A stretch of 64,000 bases of DNA, from contig OY282458.1 of the NCBI GenBank assembly GCA_958296245.1, positions 2,360,197-2,424,196 on the forward strand, in the 5' to 3' direction. Positions 43,729 to 51,713 of this stretch are shown here, piece after piece. Position 1 is the first letter of the stretch. Each line of letters opens with the position of its first letter. A program made the position numbers and the translations under genes. The stretch comes from an uncultured Dehalococcoidia bacterium. GTDB taxonomy: Bacteria; Chloroflexota; Dehalococcoidia; Lucifugimonadales; G958296245. The notes below the pieces were generated by a model. It saw only the letters and a list, made by a program, of their open reading frames with translations, did not search any database and was not told the DNA's origin.

Positions 43729-45237
43729 ATGAGCAATGCAAAGCAGATCATAGACCGTTTTGGGGGCCAGTCCTCGCTGGCGTCATTGCTGGGTAAACGT
43801 CAGAGCACGATTCAGCACTGGGCTAGGACGGGTAGAATACCGTCGCAGTGGCACGAGCGGCTCTTGGAGCTCGCAGTCCGTCAGGGCGTCAGCTTGGACC
43901 CCAAGGACTTCGTGGCGGCGGGCGCGCCCAGCATCAGCCCGGCGGACGGGAGGCTTGGCGTCCTGCTCGTGGGCCTGGGCGCGGTCTCCTCTACCTTCAT
44001 CGCGGGCGTCGAGCACGTCCGGCGTGGAACGGGGGAGCCTGTGGGTTCGGTCACCCAGTTGGCGACCATTCGCCTCGGCAAGCGGCCCGACAGGCGCGCC
44101 CCGCCGATTCGCGACTTCGTTCCCCTGGCAAACCTTGATCAGTTGGTGTTCGGCGCGTGGGACCCGATCCCCGACAATGCCTACGACGCGGCTGTCAAGG
44201 GCGGGGTTCTCGACCGCCACGAGCAGTTGGAGCCCATCGCCGATTTCCTGAAGTCGATCGAACCCATGCCGGCGGTGTTCAGCAACGATTACGTAAGGCG
44301 CATCGACGGGACCAACACCAAGTCCACAGGCTCCAGGCTCGCATCCGTGGAGGCGATTCGCAGGGACATCCGACGCTTCAAGGCGGACAACGATTGTGAC
44401 CGGCTGGTTATGATCTGGTGCGCGTCCACCGAAAAATTCATTACGGAAACCCAGGTTCATCAGGAGATCGAGGGTTTCGTCGGAGGGCTTCACGACGACG
44501 ACGAGAGCATCGCGCCTTCGATGGTCTACGCCTACGCGGCGCTGATGGAGGGAGTCCCCTTCGTAAACGGCGCCCCCAACCTCACAGTGGACGTACCCGC
44601 CCTGGAGAGGCTGGCGAGGGACGAGGGGGTGCCCATCTGCGGCAAGGACTTCAAGACCGGCCAGACCCTCGTCAAGACCGTCATCGGGCCGATGCTGAAG
44701 GCCAGGATGCTGGGGATGGACGGCTGGTTCTCCACGAACATACTCGGAAACCGCGACGGCGAGGTCCTGGACGAGCCGGAGAACTTCAAGACGAAGGAGG
44801 AGTCGAAGCTCGGCGTCCTCGAGTACATCCTGCAGCCCGACGTCTATCCGGAGCTCTATTCGGACGCCTATCACAAGGTGCGGATCAACTACTACCCTCC
44901 GCGCGGCGACAACAAGGAGGGCTGGGACAACATCGACCTGTTTGGCTGGCTGGGCCGCCGGATGCAGCTAAAGGTCAACTTCCTATGCTCGGACTCCATA
45001 CTGGCCGCCCCGCTGGTGCTCGACCTGGTCCTGTTCATGGATCTGGCGCAACGCGCCGGCATGGCGGGCATTCAGGAGTGGTTGTCCTTCTACTTCAAGA
45101 GTCCGCAGCACGCCGCGTCGGTCTATCCTGAACACGACCTGTTCATCCAGCAGACGAAGCTCAAGAACACCCTGAGGTGGCTGATGGGGGAGGAGCAGAT
45201 CACCCACTTCGGCATGGAGTACTACCGGGGCGGCTGA
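43729..45237 (+). CDS. Inositol-3-phosphate synthase with N-terminal helix-turn-helix domain
   Basis: 502 residues. Residues ~1-60 form a Cro/YdaS-like (carph-isopro type) HTH: IIDRFGGQSSLASLLGKRQSTIQHWARTGRIPSQWHE. From about residue 75 the protein is a prokaryotic myo-inositol-1-phosphate synthase, which converts glucose 6-phosphate to inositol 3-phosphate using NAD: GVLLVGLGAVSSTF (Rossmann loop), MIWCASTEKF, FVNGAPNLTVDVPAL, GKDFKTGQTLVKT and FSTNILGNRDGEVL. The enzyme part is complete. The ATG at 43729 is chosen because the predicted transcript begins there; a TTG at 43720 is the only alternative. A 21-bp palindrome over the promoter suggests autoregulation. Confidence 0.9.
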   Translation: MSNAKQIIDRFGGQSSLASLLGKRQSTIQHWARTGRIPSQWHERLLELAVRQGVSLDPKDFVAAGAPSISPADGRLGVLLVGLGAVSSTFIAGVEHVRRGTGEPVGSVTQLATIRLGKRPDRRAPPIRDFVPLANLDQLVFGAWDPIPDNAYDAAVKGGVLDRHEQLEPIADFLKSIEPMPAVFSNDYVRRIDGTNTKSTGSRLASVEAIRRDIRRFKADNDCDRLVMIWCASTEKFITETQVHQEIEGFVGGLHDDDESIAPSMVYAYAALMEGVPFVNGAPNLTVDVPALERLARDEGVPICGKDFKTGQTLVKTVIGPMLKARMLGMDGWFSTNILGNRDGEVLDEPENFKTKEESKLGVLEYILQPDVYPELYSDAYHKVRINYYPPRGDNKEGWDNIDLFGWLGRRMQLKVNFLCSDSILAAPLVLDLVLFMDLAQRAGMAGIQEWLSFYFKSPQHAASVYPEHDLFIQQTKLKNTLRWLMGEEQITHFGMEYYRGG

Positions 45238-45256
45238 GGCCGCGCAGGCGGCGGCG

Positions 45257-45901
45257 CTACAGCTCGATGCGGCTCCCGGCGCCCGCTCTCTTTTGGAGAG
45301 CGACGATTCGTTCGATCTCCGCGGCCGTATCGTCGACGCGGCCGCTGTGATTGTTGACGACGTGGTCGAAGTGGACGGCCTCTCTCATCTCCGAGCGGGC
45401 CGTATCCAGACGCCGCCTGAGCGTGTCGGGAGACTCCGTCATCCGCTCGCTGAGCCTCTTGGTGAGCTCGTCCATGCTGGGCGGGGCTAGGAATATGAAG
45501 AGGGCGCCGGGGACACGCCTTCTAATCGTTGCGGCGCCTTGGACGTCGATCTTGATAATCACGTCCTTGCCCTCCCGGAGCGCCTCGGCCACCTGCGCTC
45601 TCGGGACCCCGTAGAAGTAGCCGTAGACGTTAGCCCATTCGAGCAGACCGCCCGCCTCCTTAAGGGCTTGAAAGCGGGGGCCGGAGATGAAGATATAGTC
45701 GACGCCGTCCCGCTCGCTGTCCCGGGGGGGTCTCGTCGTGGCGGTAACGACGAAGTGGCACGGGCTGCCCAACTCCCTCATACGGGCTAGAACGGTGTCC
45801 TTGCCCACCCCTGAGGGGCCTGACAGCACTATCAGCAGGGGCCGGCGGTCTTCCGGGATGCTTTGCTTAGTTTCAGGCACGCGGGAGGCGGTAGGGTCCA
45901 A
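45257..45901 (-). CDS. gmk: Guanylate kinase
   Basis: Phosphorylates GMP to GDP. It has 214 residues with P-loop LSGPSGVGKDTVLARM (about residues 25-40), the GMP-binding TTRPPRDSERDGVDYIF and VIIKIDVQGAATIRRRVPGALFIFLAPPS. It is the last gene of the minus-strand tyrA-aroA-gmk cluster, 2 bases after aroA. Confidence 0.97.
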   Translation of the reverse strand: MDPTASRVPETKQSIPEDRRPLLIVLSGPSGVGKDTVLARMRELGSPCHFVVTATTRPPRDSERDGVDYIFISGPRFQALKEAGGLLEWANVYGYFYGVPRAQVAEALREGKDVIIKIDVQGAATIRRRVPGALFIFLAPPSMDELTKRLSERMTESPDTLRRRLDTARSEMREAVHFDHVVNNHSGRVDDTAAEIERIVALQKRAGAGSRIEL

Positions 45902-45903
45902 GC

Positions 45904-47250
45904 TCAGGTTGCTTCGAGCACGGCGGGGCGGTCGCCGGACTCGGAGATCGATTCGAGCACGTCCCAGAAACCCGGGTATGATACGCCCGCCGCCTCGGCG
46001 CCGCTTACGACGGTGTCGCCTCTGGATATCAGGCCGGCCACGGCCATCGCCATGGCGATGCGATGGTCTCCATCGCTTGCGGTCCTGCCGCTGGTGAGGT
46101 TGCTCACTCCCTGGACGACCATACCGTCGGGGCGCTCTTCCACGATAGCCCCCAGCGCAGTGAGTCCGTTTACGGTCGAGCGTATGCGGTCGGACTCCTT
46201 GACGCGGAGTTCGGCAGCGTCCCTGATGACGGTGGTCCCACGGGCGACGCTCGCGGCCACTGCAAGGACGGGCAGTTCGTCTATGACCTGGGGCACGATA
46301 TCGCCCGCAACTTCGGTACCCACGAGCTCGCTGGACTGGGCCACGATGTCAGCTACTGGTTCGTCTCCCTCTTCACGGACGTTTTCCAGCCTGACCTCCG
46401 CCCCCATCGACCGGAGGACCTCCAACACACCCGCGCGGGTGGGATTCACCCCAACTCCCTCTATCCGTACCTCCGCGTCCGGGTGGCAGCAGGCGGCGAC
46501 CAGCCAGAAGGCGGACGAGCTAATGTCGCCGGGCACTCTGACGTCCACAGGCGCAAGCGAGGATGGGCTGATGGTCAATGCCAGGCCGTCTTCCTGCAGG
46601 TCGGCTCCCATCGCGCGGAGCAGCCTCTCCGTGTGGTCCCGGGAGGCCGCAGGCTGCAGGATGGTAGAGCTGCCGGCAGCGTAGAGCCCGGCGATCAGAA
46701 GGCAGGACTTCACCTGCGCGCTGGCTACGGGAAGCGTGTACGAGATGCCGCGCAGGTCTCCGCCGCGGATGGCCAGAGGAGCCCTGCTGTCTCCACCTCG
46801 GCCCATTATGCGCGCGCCCATCTCAACGAGTGGCTGCACGACTCGATCCATAGGCCGCGACCTCAGCGACGAGTCGCCGGATAAGACGCTGAGGAAGGGT
46901 TGGCCCGAAAGCAGGCCGGCCAGCAACCGCATCGTGGTCCCGCTGTTTCCGGAGTCCAGGACGTCTGCCGGTTCCTCCAGGCCGTTCAGGCCGCGCCCCC
47001 GGATCTCGAAGCACTCCTCCCCCGTCCTACCGACCGCACAGCGCGAGCACGGGACTATGGAGACCCCCAAGCCCTGGAGGCACCGCAGGATCGACTCCCT
47101 GTCGTCGCCGACGCACGGGTTGGAGACGTGGGCGGGGCCCTCGGCGATGGCGTTCAGGAGAAACGCCCTCTGGGATATGGACTTGTCTCCGGGCAAGGAT
47201 ATGGCGCCACGGAGACGGCTCGGAGAGCCTATAACCTGCTGCATGGTCAC
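45904..47250 (-). CDS. aroA: 3-phosphoshikimate 1-carboxyvinyltransferase (EPSP synthase)
   Basis: Sixth step of the shikimate pathway. It has 448 residues with LPGDKSISQRAFLLNAIAEG, the PEP-binding LDSGNSGTTMRLLAG, SLRSRPMDRVVQPL, VPGDISSSAFWLVAA and RVKESDRIRSTVNGL. It lies 24 bases after tyrA, so both are in one operon for aromatic amino-acid synthesis. Confidence 0.96.
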   Translation of the reverse strand: MTMQQVIGSPSRLRGAISLPGDKSISQRAFLLNAIAEGPAHVSNPCVGDDRESILRCLQGLGVSIVPCSRCAVGRTGEECFEIRGRGLNGLEEPADVLDSGNSGTTMRLLAGLLSGQPFLSVLSGDSSLRSRPMDRVVQPLVEMGARIMGRGGDSRAPLAIRGGDLRGISYTLPVASAQVKSCLLIAGLYAAGSSTILQPAASRDHTERLLRAMGADLQEDGLALTISPSSLAPVDVRVPGDISSSAFWLVAACCHPDAEVRIEGVGVNPTRAGVLEVLRSMGAEVRLENVREEGDEPVADIVAQSSELVGTEVAGDIVPQVIDELPVLAVAASVARGTTVIRDAAELRVKESDRIRSTVNGLTALGAIVEERPDGMVVQGVSNLTSGRTASDGDHRIAMAMAVAGLISRGDTVVSGAEAAGVSYPGFWDVLESISESGDRPAVLEAT

Positions 47251-47274
47251 TATTCGGACGCGGCTGCCTGCGGC

Positions 47275-48273
47275 CTAGCGGCGGCCCCGAAACTTCCAGG
47301 CCGGCCGATCATCGGACTTCACCATCTTCCGCGAGCGTTCAGCCCATTTATGGCCTACGATCATACCTGCCATATGCTCCCGCATGGTTGGTACCTCGGG
47401 CCCCACCGGCTCCTGGCTCAGCTCGCCGGATTCCCATCTGGCCCTTTGTTCCCAGGCGTGAACGAAGGAGTCCGTCAGCTCGTCGCCGCCTTCGGAGACC
47501 TTCTCCCTGAACGAGGATAGCTCGGCTATCATCTTATCGAGCCAGTAGGTCAGCGCCTCGGCGTTGTGGATGCACGACGAAGAGCTGTCGGCGGGGTCTG
47601 CGGCTGCCAACCGGCTCAGCTGTTGGAACTCCGGGCCGGCCAGCCGGGAAACCTCCCGCCAGGATGGGCTCGAGCTGGCCATGCTAATCAAGGACGCGGC
47701 GAGCACGGTGGGAAGCTGCGCCATGGCGGCAGAGTATGAGTCGTGCTCGTGGGCGTCTAGGAAGAACGGGCGCGCGCCCAACATCTCCACCATTCCGACG
47801 ACGGTCTTGACGGCGTCTTGGTTGGCTCTGCCGGATGGCACTATGCAGTATTCGCTCTTGTCGAAGATGGAGGCGTCAGCCTCTTCCACGGCTGCCGGGA
47901 GCTTCCTTATCAGCGGATGGCCTCCGACGAAGCTGACTTCAGGCCTGAGGTATTCGTCTGCCCACTCTATGATCTGGGTCTTCGTCGCCCCCACGTCGGT
48001 GACGACGCAACCGTCTTCGAGGATAGGGGCTACGGCTTCCAATATCTCCTCGGTCTCGGACAGGGGTACGTCGAGGACCACCAGCTGAGCGCCGTCCATC
48101 GCCGATCTTAGGTTTCTGATAGAGCGGTCGATGGCCCCCATCTTCTCGGCGGTGCGCATGGAGCCGCGGTCCCTGTCGGTGCCTACGATCTCCATCTTGA
48201 GGCCGGCGCGCTTCAGCGCCAGCCCCACTGAGGCCGCCACCGGGCTAAGGCCCAACAAGGTTACGTGACTCAT
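47275..48273 (-). CDS. tyrA: Prephenate/arogenate dehydrogenase
   Basis: NAD(P)-dependent step to tyrosine, 332 residues. CVVTDVGATKTQIIEWADEYL, SFVGGHPLIRKLPA and DAHEHDSYSAAMAQLPTVLAASL are family signatures. The C-terminal ~45 residues are a non-conserved polar tail. The N-terminal dinucleotide loop reads LLGLSPVAASVGLALKRAG, lacking two glycines of the usual GxGxxG. It is first in the tyrA-aroA-gmk operon. Confidence 0.9.
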   Translation of the reverse strand: MSHVTLLGLSPVAASVGLALKRAGLKMEIVGTDRDRGSMRTAEKMGAIDRSIRNLRSAMDGAQLVVLDVPLSETEEILEAVAPILEDGCVVTDVGATKTQIIEWADEYLRPEVSFVGGHPLIRKLPAAVEEADASIFDKSEYCIVPSGRANQDAVKTVVGMVEMLGARPFFLDAHEHDSYSAAMAQLPTVLAASLISMASSSPSWREVSRLAGPEFQQLSRLAAADPADSSSSCIHNAEALTYWLDKMIAELSSFREKVSEGGDELTDSFVHAWEQRARWESGELSQEPVGPEVPTMREHMAGMIVGHKWAERSRKMVKSDDRPAWKFRGRR

Positions 48274-48357
48274 TACTGCCTCTTCCCCAACCAGTCCCCA
48301 GAGCTAACCCTACTGATACCAGATTCCTACCATAATTGTCCACCCGGAGACCGGCGC

Positions 48358-48665
48358 GTAACTGTTCAGTCTCCATGCGTCGAATAGTGAGAGCCTCCCC
48401 ATTCCCCGCAGCCCAGCTGCCCTAAACCGTCATCCCGAACGCAGCGCCAACTGCCCTATACTGTCATCCCGAACGCAGCGCCAGCGGAGTGAGGAATCTA
48501 AAGGCCTGCTATTGGGGACGGTCCGTTCCTCGACGACCCGGCGCGTGTGCAAGGACTTTAGACCCTTCGTCGCTGCGCTCCTCAGAATGACAAACAGGGG
48601 AGGGCCCCAGAATGACAAACGAGGAGGGCGATTCCCTGTGCGCCTCACAGAGTCTGAACAGTTAC
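48358..48665. mobile_element. MITE-like element with perfect 8-bp target duplication
   Basis: 308 bases, non-coding. Left end GTAACTGTTCAGTCTCCATG and right end (reverse complement) GTAACTGTTCAGACTCTGTG are near-identical inverted repeats. Both sides carry the same octamer ACCGGCGC (48350-48357 and 48666-48673). The inner repeat core (48462-48592) is flanked by shorter partial copies near 48426 and 48601. GTAA ends plus 8-bp duplications point to mobilisation by an IS66-type transposase. Confidence 0.85.
48462..48592 (+). repeat. Dispersed repeat core, copy 2
   Basis: Runs from TGTCATCCCGAACGCAGCG to CTGCGCTCCTCAGAATGACA and matches the reverse complement of 40575-40702. A shortened copy lies at 61387-61458. 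Confidence 0.75.
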
Positions 48666-48698
48666 ACCGGCGCGGGGACACGGCAGGGGAGGCTGTGT

Positions 48699-48707
48699 TG
48701 GTATAAT
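48699..48707 (+). promoter_or_regulatory. Extended -10 promoter of the SDR gene
   Basis: TGGTATAAT is an extended -10 element (TGn plus perfect TATAAT), 45 bases before the TTG start at 48752. No good -35 hexamer is seen, which is usual for extended -10 promoters. Confidence 0.5.
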
Positions 48708-48751
48708 CGGCCTCAGCACCATTGGCCCTGATAGCCTTGGGGGAGGAGAAG

Positions 48752-49510
48752 TTGCCCGTCGCCAGGACCGCACTCGTGACCGGAGCTGCCAGCGGCATAG
48801 GGAAGGCCACGGCCCAAGCGCTGGCCGAGTCGGGCGTGCGGGTCATACTGAGCGACGTCAGCGAGGGTGGACGCGAGGCCGCTGAGCACGTCGGAGGCAG
48901 CTTCCTCCAAGCCGACCTCGCCAGCATGGACGAGGCCGCCGCCCTCAGTCAGCGTGCGCTCGATCTTTGCGGCCGGGTGGACATCCTCGTCAACAACGCC
49001 GGGTTCCAGCAGATGGCCCCCGTGGAGGAATACGACGACCGGGCATGGGCGCGATTCCTACAGGTCATGCTCGTCGCACCTTTCCAGCTCATCAAGCGGC
49101 TGCTCCCCGGTATGAAGGAGCAGGGGTGGGGGCGGATAATCAACATATCGTCGATACACGGCCTCATCGCCAGCCCATACAAGTCCGCTTACGTCTCGGC
49201 CAAACATGGGCTTATAGGACTCACCAAGACGGTCGCGCTGGAGGCCGGAGGCCGCGGGGTGACCGTGAACGCCATCTGCCCGGGCTACGTGCGGACGCCG
49301 CTAGTGGAGGCTCAGGTCGCCAGTCAAGCCGCCGCGCATGGAATTGGCGAGGACGAGGTGATCGAGAAGATCATGTTGGACCCCGCCGCTATCAGGCGGT
49401 TGATCGAGCCCGAAGAGGTGGCCCGCCTGGCTCTGTTCCTAGCGTCCGACGACGCCCGCTCGGTGACTGGGTCCGCCTATTCCATAGACGCCGGATGGAC
49501 CGCCCGCTAG
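48752..49510 (+). CDS. Short-chain dehydrogenase, 3-hydroxybutyrate-dehydrogenase-like
   Basis: 252 residues from a TTG preceded by GGGGGAGGAG; an in-frame TTG at 48722 would add ten residues. NAD-binding ALVTGAASGIGKATAQALAE, VDILVNNAGFQQMAPVEEY, catalytic Ser in INISSIHGLIASPYKSAYVSAKHG with YxxxK, and CPGYVRTPLVEAQV are present. The QQMAPVE and PGYVRTPLVE-type blocks are common in D-3-hydroxybutyrate dehydrogenases; that substrate is likely but not proven. Confidence 0.88.
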   Translation: MPVARTALVTGAASGIGKATAQALAESGVRVILSDVSEGGREAAEHVGGSFLQADLASMDEAAALSQRALDLCGRVDILVNNAGFQQMAPVEEYDDRAWARFLQVMLVAPFQLIKRLLPGMKEQGWGRIINISSIHGLIASPYKSAYVSAKHGLIGLTKTVALEAGGRGVTVNAICPGYVRTPLVEAQVASQAAAHGIGEDEVIEKIMLDPAAIRRLIEPEEVARLALFLASDDARSVTGSAYSIDAGWTAR

Positions 49511-49655
49511 CAGCCTGCCAGGGTTGACGGCTACAACCTGCGCTCCGACGATTCTTGCGCCGACAAAGTTTGAAGGCAGCCACTAGAGCCCCGTTGCTCA
49601 CCATACCCTCTCGACATAATGGCCATCTTTGCCTTGTATCAAACAATCGATTGAC

Positions 49656-51623
49656 ATGTTAGGCCAGATGTTTAGAAGATTGGTCCTGATAGCGTTGTTA
49701 CTCGTACTGGCAGCCTATGCAGTCGGCTGCCAGTGGGATTCCACAGCTACGCCTATCGTGAAGCCGACCTTTACCCTGACACCAGATCCCACACGGACTC
49801 CAACGCCGACTCCATCTCCAACTGCTACGCCTACCCCAACGCCGACTCCATCTCCAACTCCGACTCCGACTCCTACCCCAACGCTGAGTACGTATACGAT
49901 AGCTGACCAGTACGTCCCCCCGTGCGGTCCATCCCACGCAGTCCCAGTGGTGTCGCAAGAGCATTTTCTCTATTGGGCCGTAGACGGCTGGGCCGTAGAC
50001 GGCTCTGATTGGGACCATCTGGTATTCAACTTTGACCAAAAAATCTGGGCTGTGAACATTAGGAACAACGAGTTGCGGGAGATCGTTGACGCGAATCCGG
50101 GAGGCACACCGACAGCGCCCTACTTGTTTTGGTATGGCTTCCACGCCGACGTTTCGCCAAACGGCTCCCGGATCGTCTACTCCACCTGCGAATACCAGAC
50201 CAGTGATTCACCACCCTATGATGATCCCAGGCTTGGGGTAGGTTACGAGATCGCCTCGATCAGTATCGACGGGACGGGACGGCGGCGGCTAACGGACAAC
50301 GAGTATTTCGAGAGCTTCCCGGTGTGGTCGCCGGATGGGTCCAGAATAGCCTTTATCAGGGGCTACGGACACCACGGTCACCACGGGTGGTCGTGGTCGG
50401 AGCTCTTCATCATGTCCTCGGATGGTTCGGACTCATCGACGGTCGTGGCTGCGCCCATGTCGGTCGCCTTACTCCCTCCGGTGTGGTCGCCGGATGGAGA
50501 GTACTTGGCGTTCATCGTGGAGGATTGGGATACCGATCCAAATCAACTGGTCTTGTACACGGTCAGCGTACAGAGTTCGACCGTAACCCGAATCTCTGGG
50601 GTCGGCAGCAGGCCCAAAAGGCATGACGTCGGCAGCGCGCCCGCCTGGTCTCCTGACGGGCGCCACCTCGCCTTCGCAGTGTACGGTGAGGAGAGCGCAG
50701 GCATCTACGTGGCGCGGCCCGACGGGACGGACCTCCGGCAGATCGTAGATGGGCTCAGTGGACCTCCCGCCTGGTCTCCCGACGGATCGGAGGTCCTCTT
50801 CGTCTCCGACGGCGTGTACGTCGTCGGTTCGGACGGCAGCGATCTGCGGAGGTTGGACGTATACTTTCCCATAGTTGTTCCGGATCGGGCGGTGTGGTCG
50901 CCCGACGGGTCGAGAATCGCCGTCTTGGGCAACATCCGCAAGGGCTACGTGCGAAGGGTGCTCTTCACGATGCAACGGAACGGGGAGGAGAAGCGCATCC
51001 TGGTCGTAGGGGATGTTGAAATGTATCACCCGGTGGTCTCTCTTTACGGGGACCTCCACGCATTGACGCCCTTCTGGCCCAAGTCGGCGATAGACCTCAC
51101 AGCTTGTTCGAGAGCCCCTGCGGTCCTGCCCATCGAAGCGAACCCCGGCCTGGTACGGGACTGCGAAGTGCTGCTGGACATCCGCGATATGCTCGCCGGG
51201 ACCGCTGGGCTCAACTGGAACCCCAGCACTAACATCGGCGGATGGGCAGGGGTAACCGTCGGCGGCTCGCCGCCACGTGTCCTTGAGTTGTCGCTCAGAG
51301 GTCGCGGCCTGACCGGCACTATTCCGCCCGAAATCAGTAAACTGACCAAGTTGAGGAAGTTGGACCTATCGTCAAACTACCTCAGCGGCGGCATAGCGCC
51401 GGAACTGGGCGGGCTCGTGAATCTCCAGGAATTGAACCTCGTAGACAACCTGCTCACCGGGAACATCCCCCCTGAGATGGGAGGCCTTGAAGAACTGACG
51501 GAGCTGTACATCAGGTACAACGGCTTCAGCGGATGCATATCCGCTGAGCTTCCGGAGCTCTGGGCCAAACAGAGTGAGCTGGAGCGTTGCGAACCGGAAG
51601 AGGCGACGACTGCGGCGCCGTGA
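49656..51623 (+). CDS. Lipoprotein: TolB-like beta-propeller plus leucine-rich repeats
   Basis: 655 residues. Signal peptide with lipobox ending AYAVGC (Cys25) from the start at 49656; a Met four residues on is an alternative. Residues ~36-80 are a Thr-Pro-Ser repeat stalk (TPTPTPSPTPTPTPT). A beta-propeller follows with repeated WSPDG motifs (WSPDGSRIAF, WSPDGEYLAF, WSPDGRHLAF, WSPDGSEVLF). The C-terminal ~150 residues carry plant-type leucine-rich repeats (LTKLRKLDLSSNYLSGGIAPEL, LVNLQELNLVDNLLTGNIP). It is probably a surface-anchored binding protein; partner unknown. Confidence 0.85.
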   Translation: MLGQMFRRLVLIALLLVLAAYAVGCQWDSTATPIVKPTFTLTPDPTRTPTPTPSPTATPTPTPTPSPTPTPTPTPTLSTYTIADQYVPPCGPSHAVPVVSQEHFLYWAVDGWAVDGSDWDHLVFNFDQKIWAVNIRNNELREIVDANPGGTPTAPYLFWYGFHADVSPNGSRIVYSTCEYQTSDSPPYDDPRLGVGYEIASISIDGTGRRRLTDNEYFESFPVWSPDGSRIAFIRGYGHHGHHGWSWSELFIMSSDGSDSSTVVAAPMSVALLPPVWSPDGEYLAFIVEDWDTDPNQLVLYTVSVQSSTVTRISGVGSRPKRHDVGSAPAWSPDGRHLAFAVYGEESAGIYVARPDGTDLRQIVDGLSGPPAWSPDGSEVLFVSDGVYVVGSDGSDLRRLDVYFPIVVPDRAVWSPDGSRIAVLGNIRKGYVRRVLFTMQRNGEEKRILVVGDVEMYHPVVSLYGDLHALTPFWPKSAIDLTACSRAPAVLPIEANPGLVRDCEVLLDIRDMLAGTAGLNWNPSTNIGGWAGVTVGGSPPRVLELSLRGRGLTGTIPPEISKLTKLRKLDLSSNYLSGGIAPELGGLVNLQELNLVDNLLTGNIPPEMGGLEELTELYIRYNGFSGCISAELPELWAKQSELERCEPEEATTAAP

Positions 51624-51713
51624 TGCGTCCTCTACATCGACGGCGGAGGCATCCGCGGGATCTTCCCGGCCGCTCTTCCGGCAGGACTGGAAGAACGCTA
51701 TCTAGGCGGCTCT

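Noticed and set aside
43783-44874. 363-codon minus-strand frame opposite the inositol synthase
   Set aside because: Antisense shadow of a conserved enzyme with its own promoter.
40484-48673. Possible CRISPR array suggested by repeated intergenic sequence
   Set aside because: Copies are far apart, inverted relative to each other and have transposon-type ends; there are no regular spacers and no cas genes.
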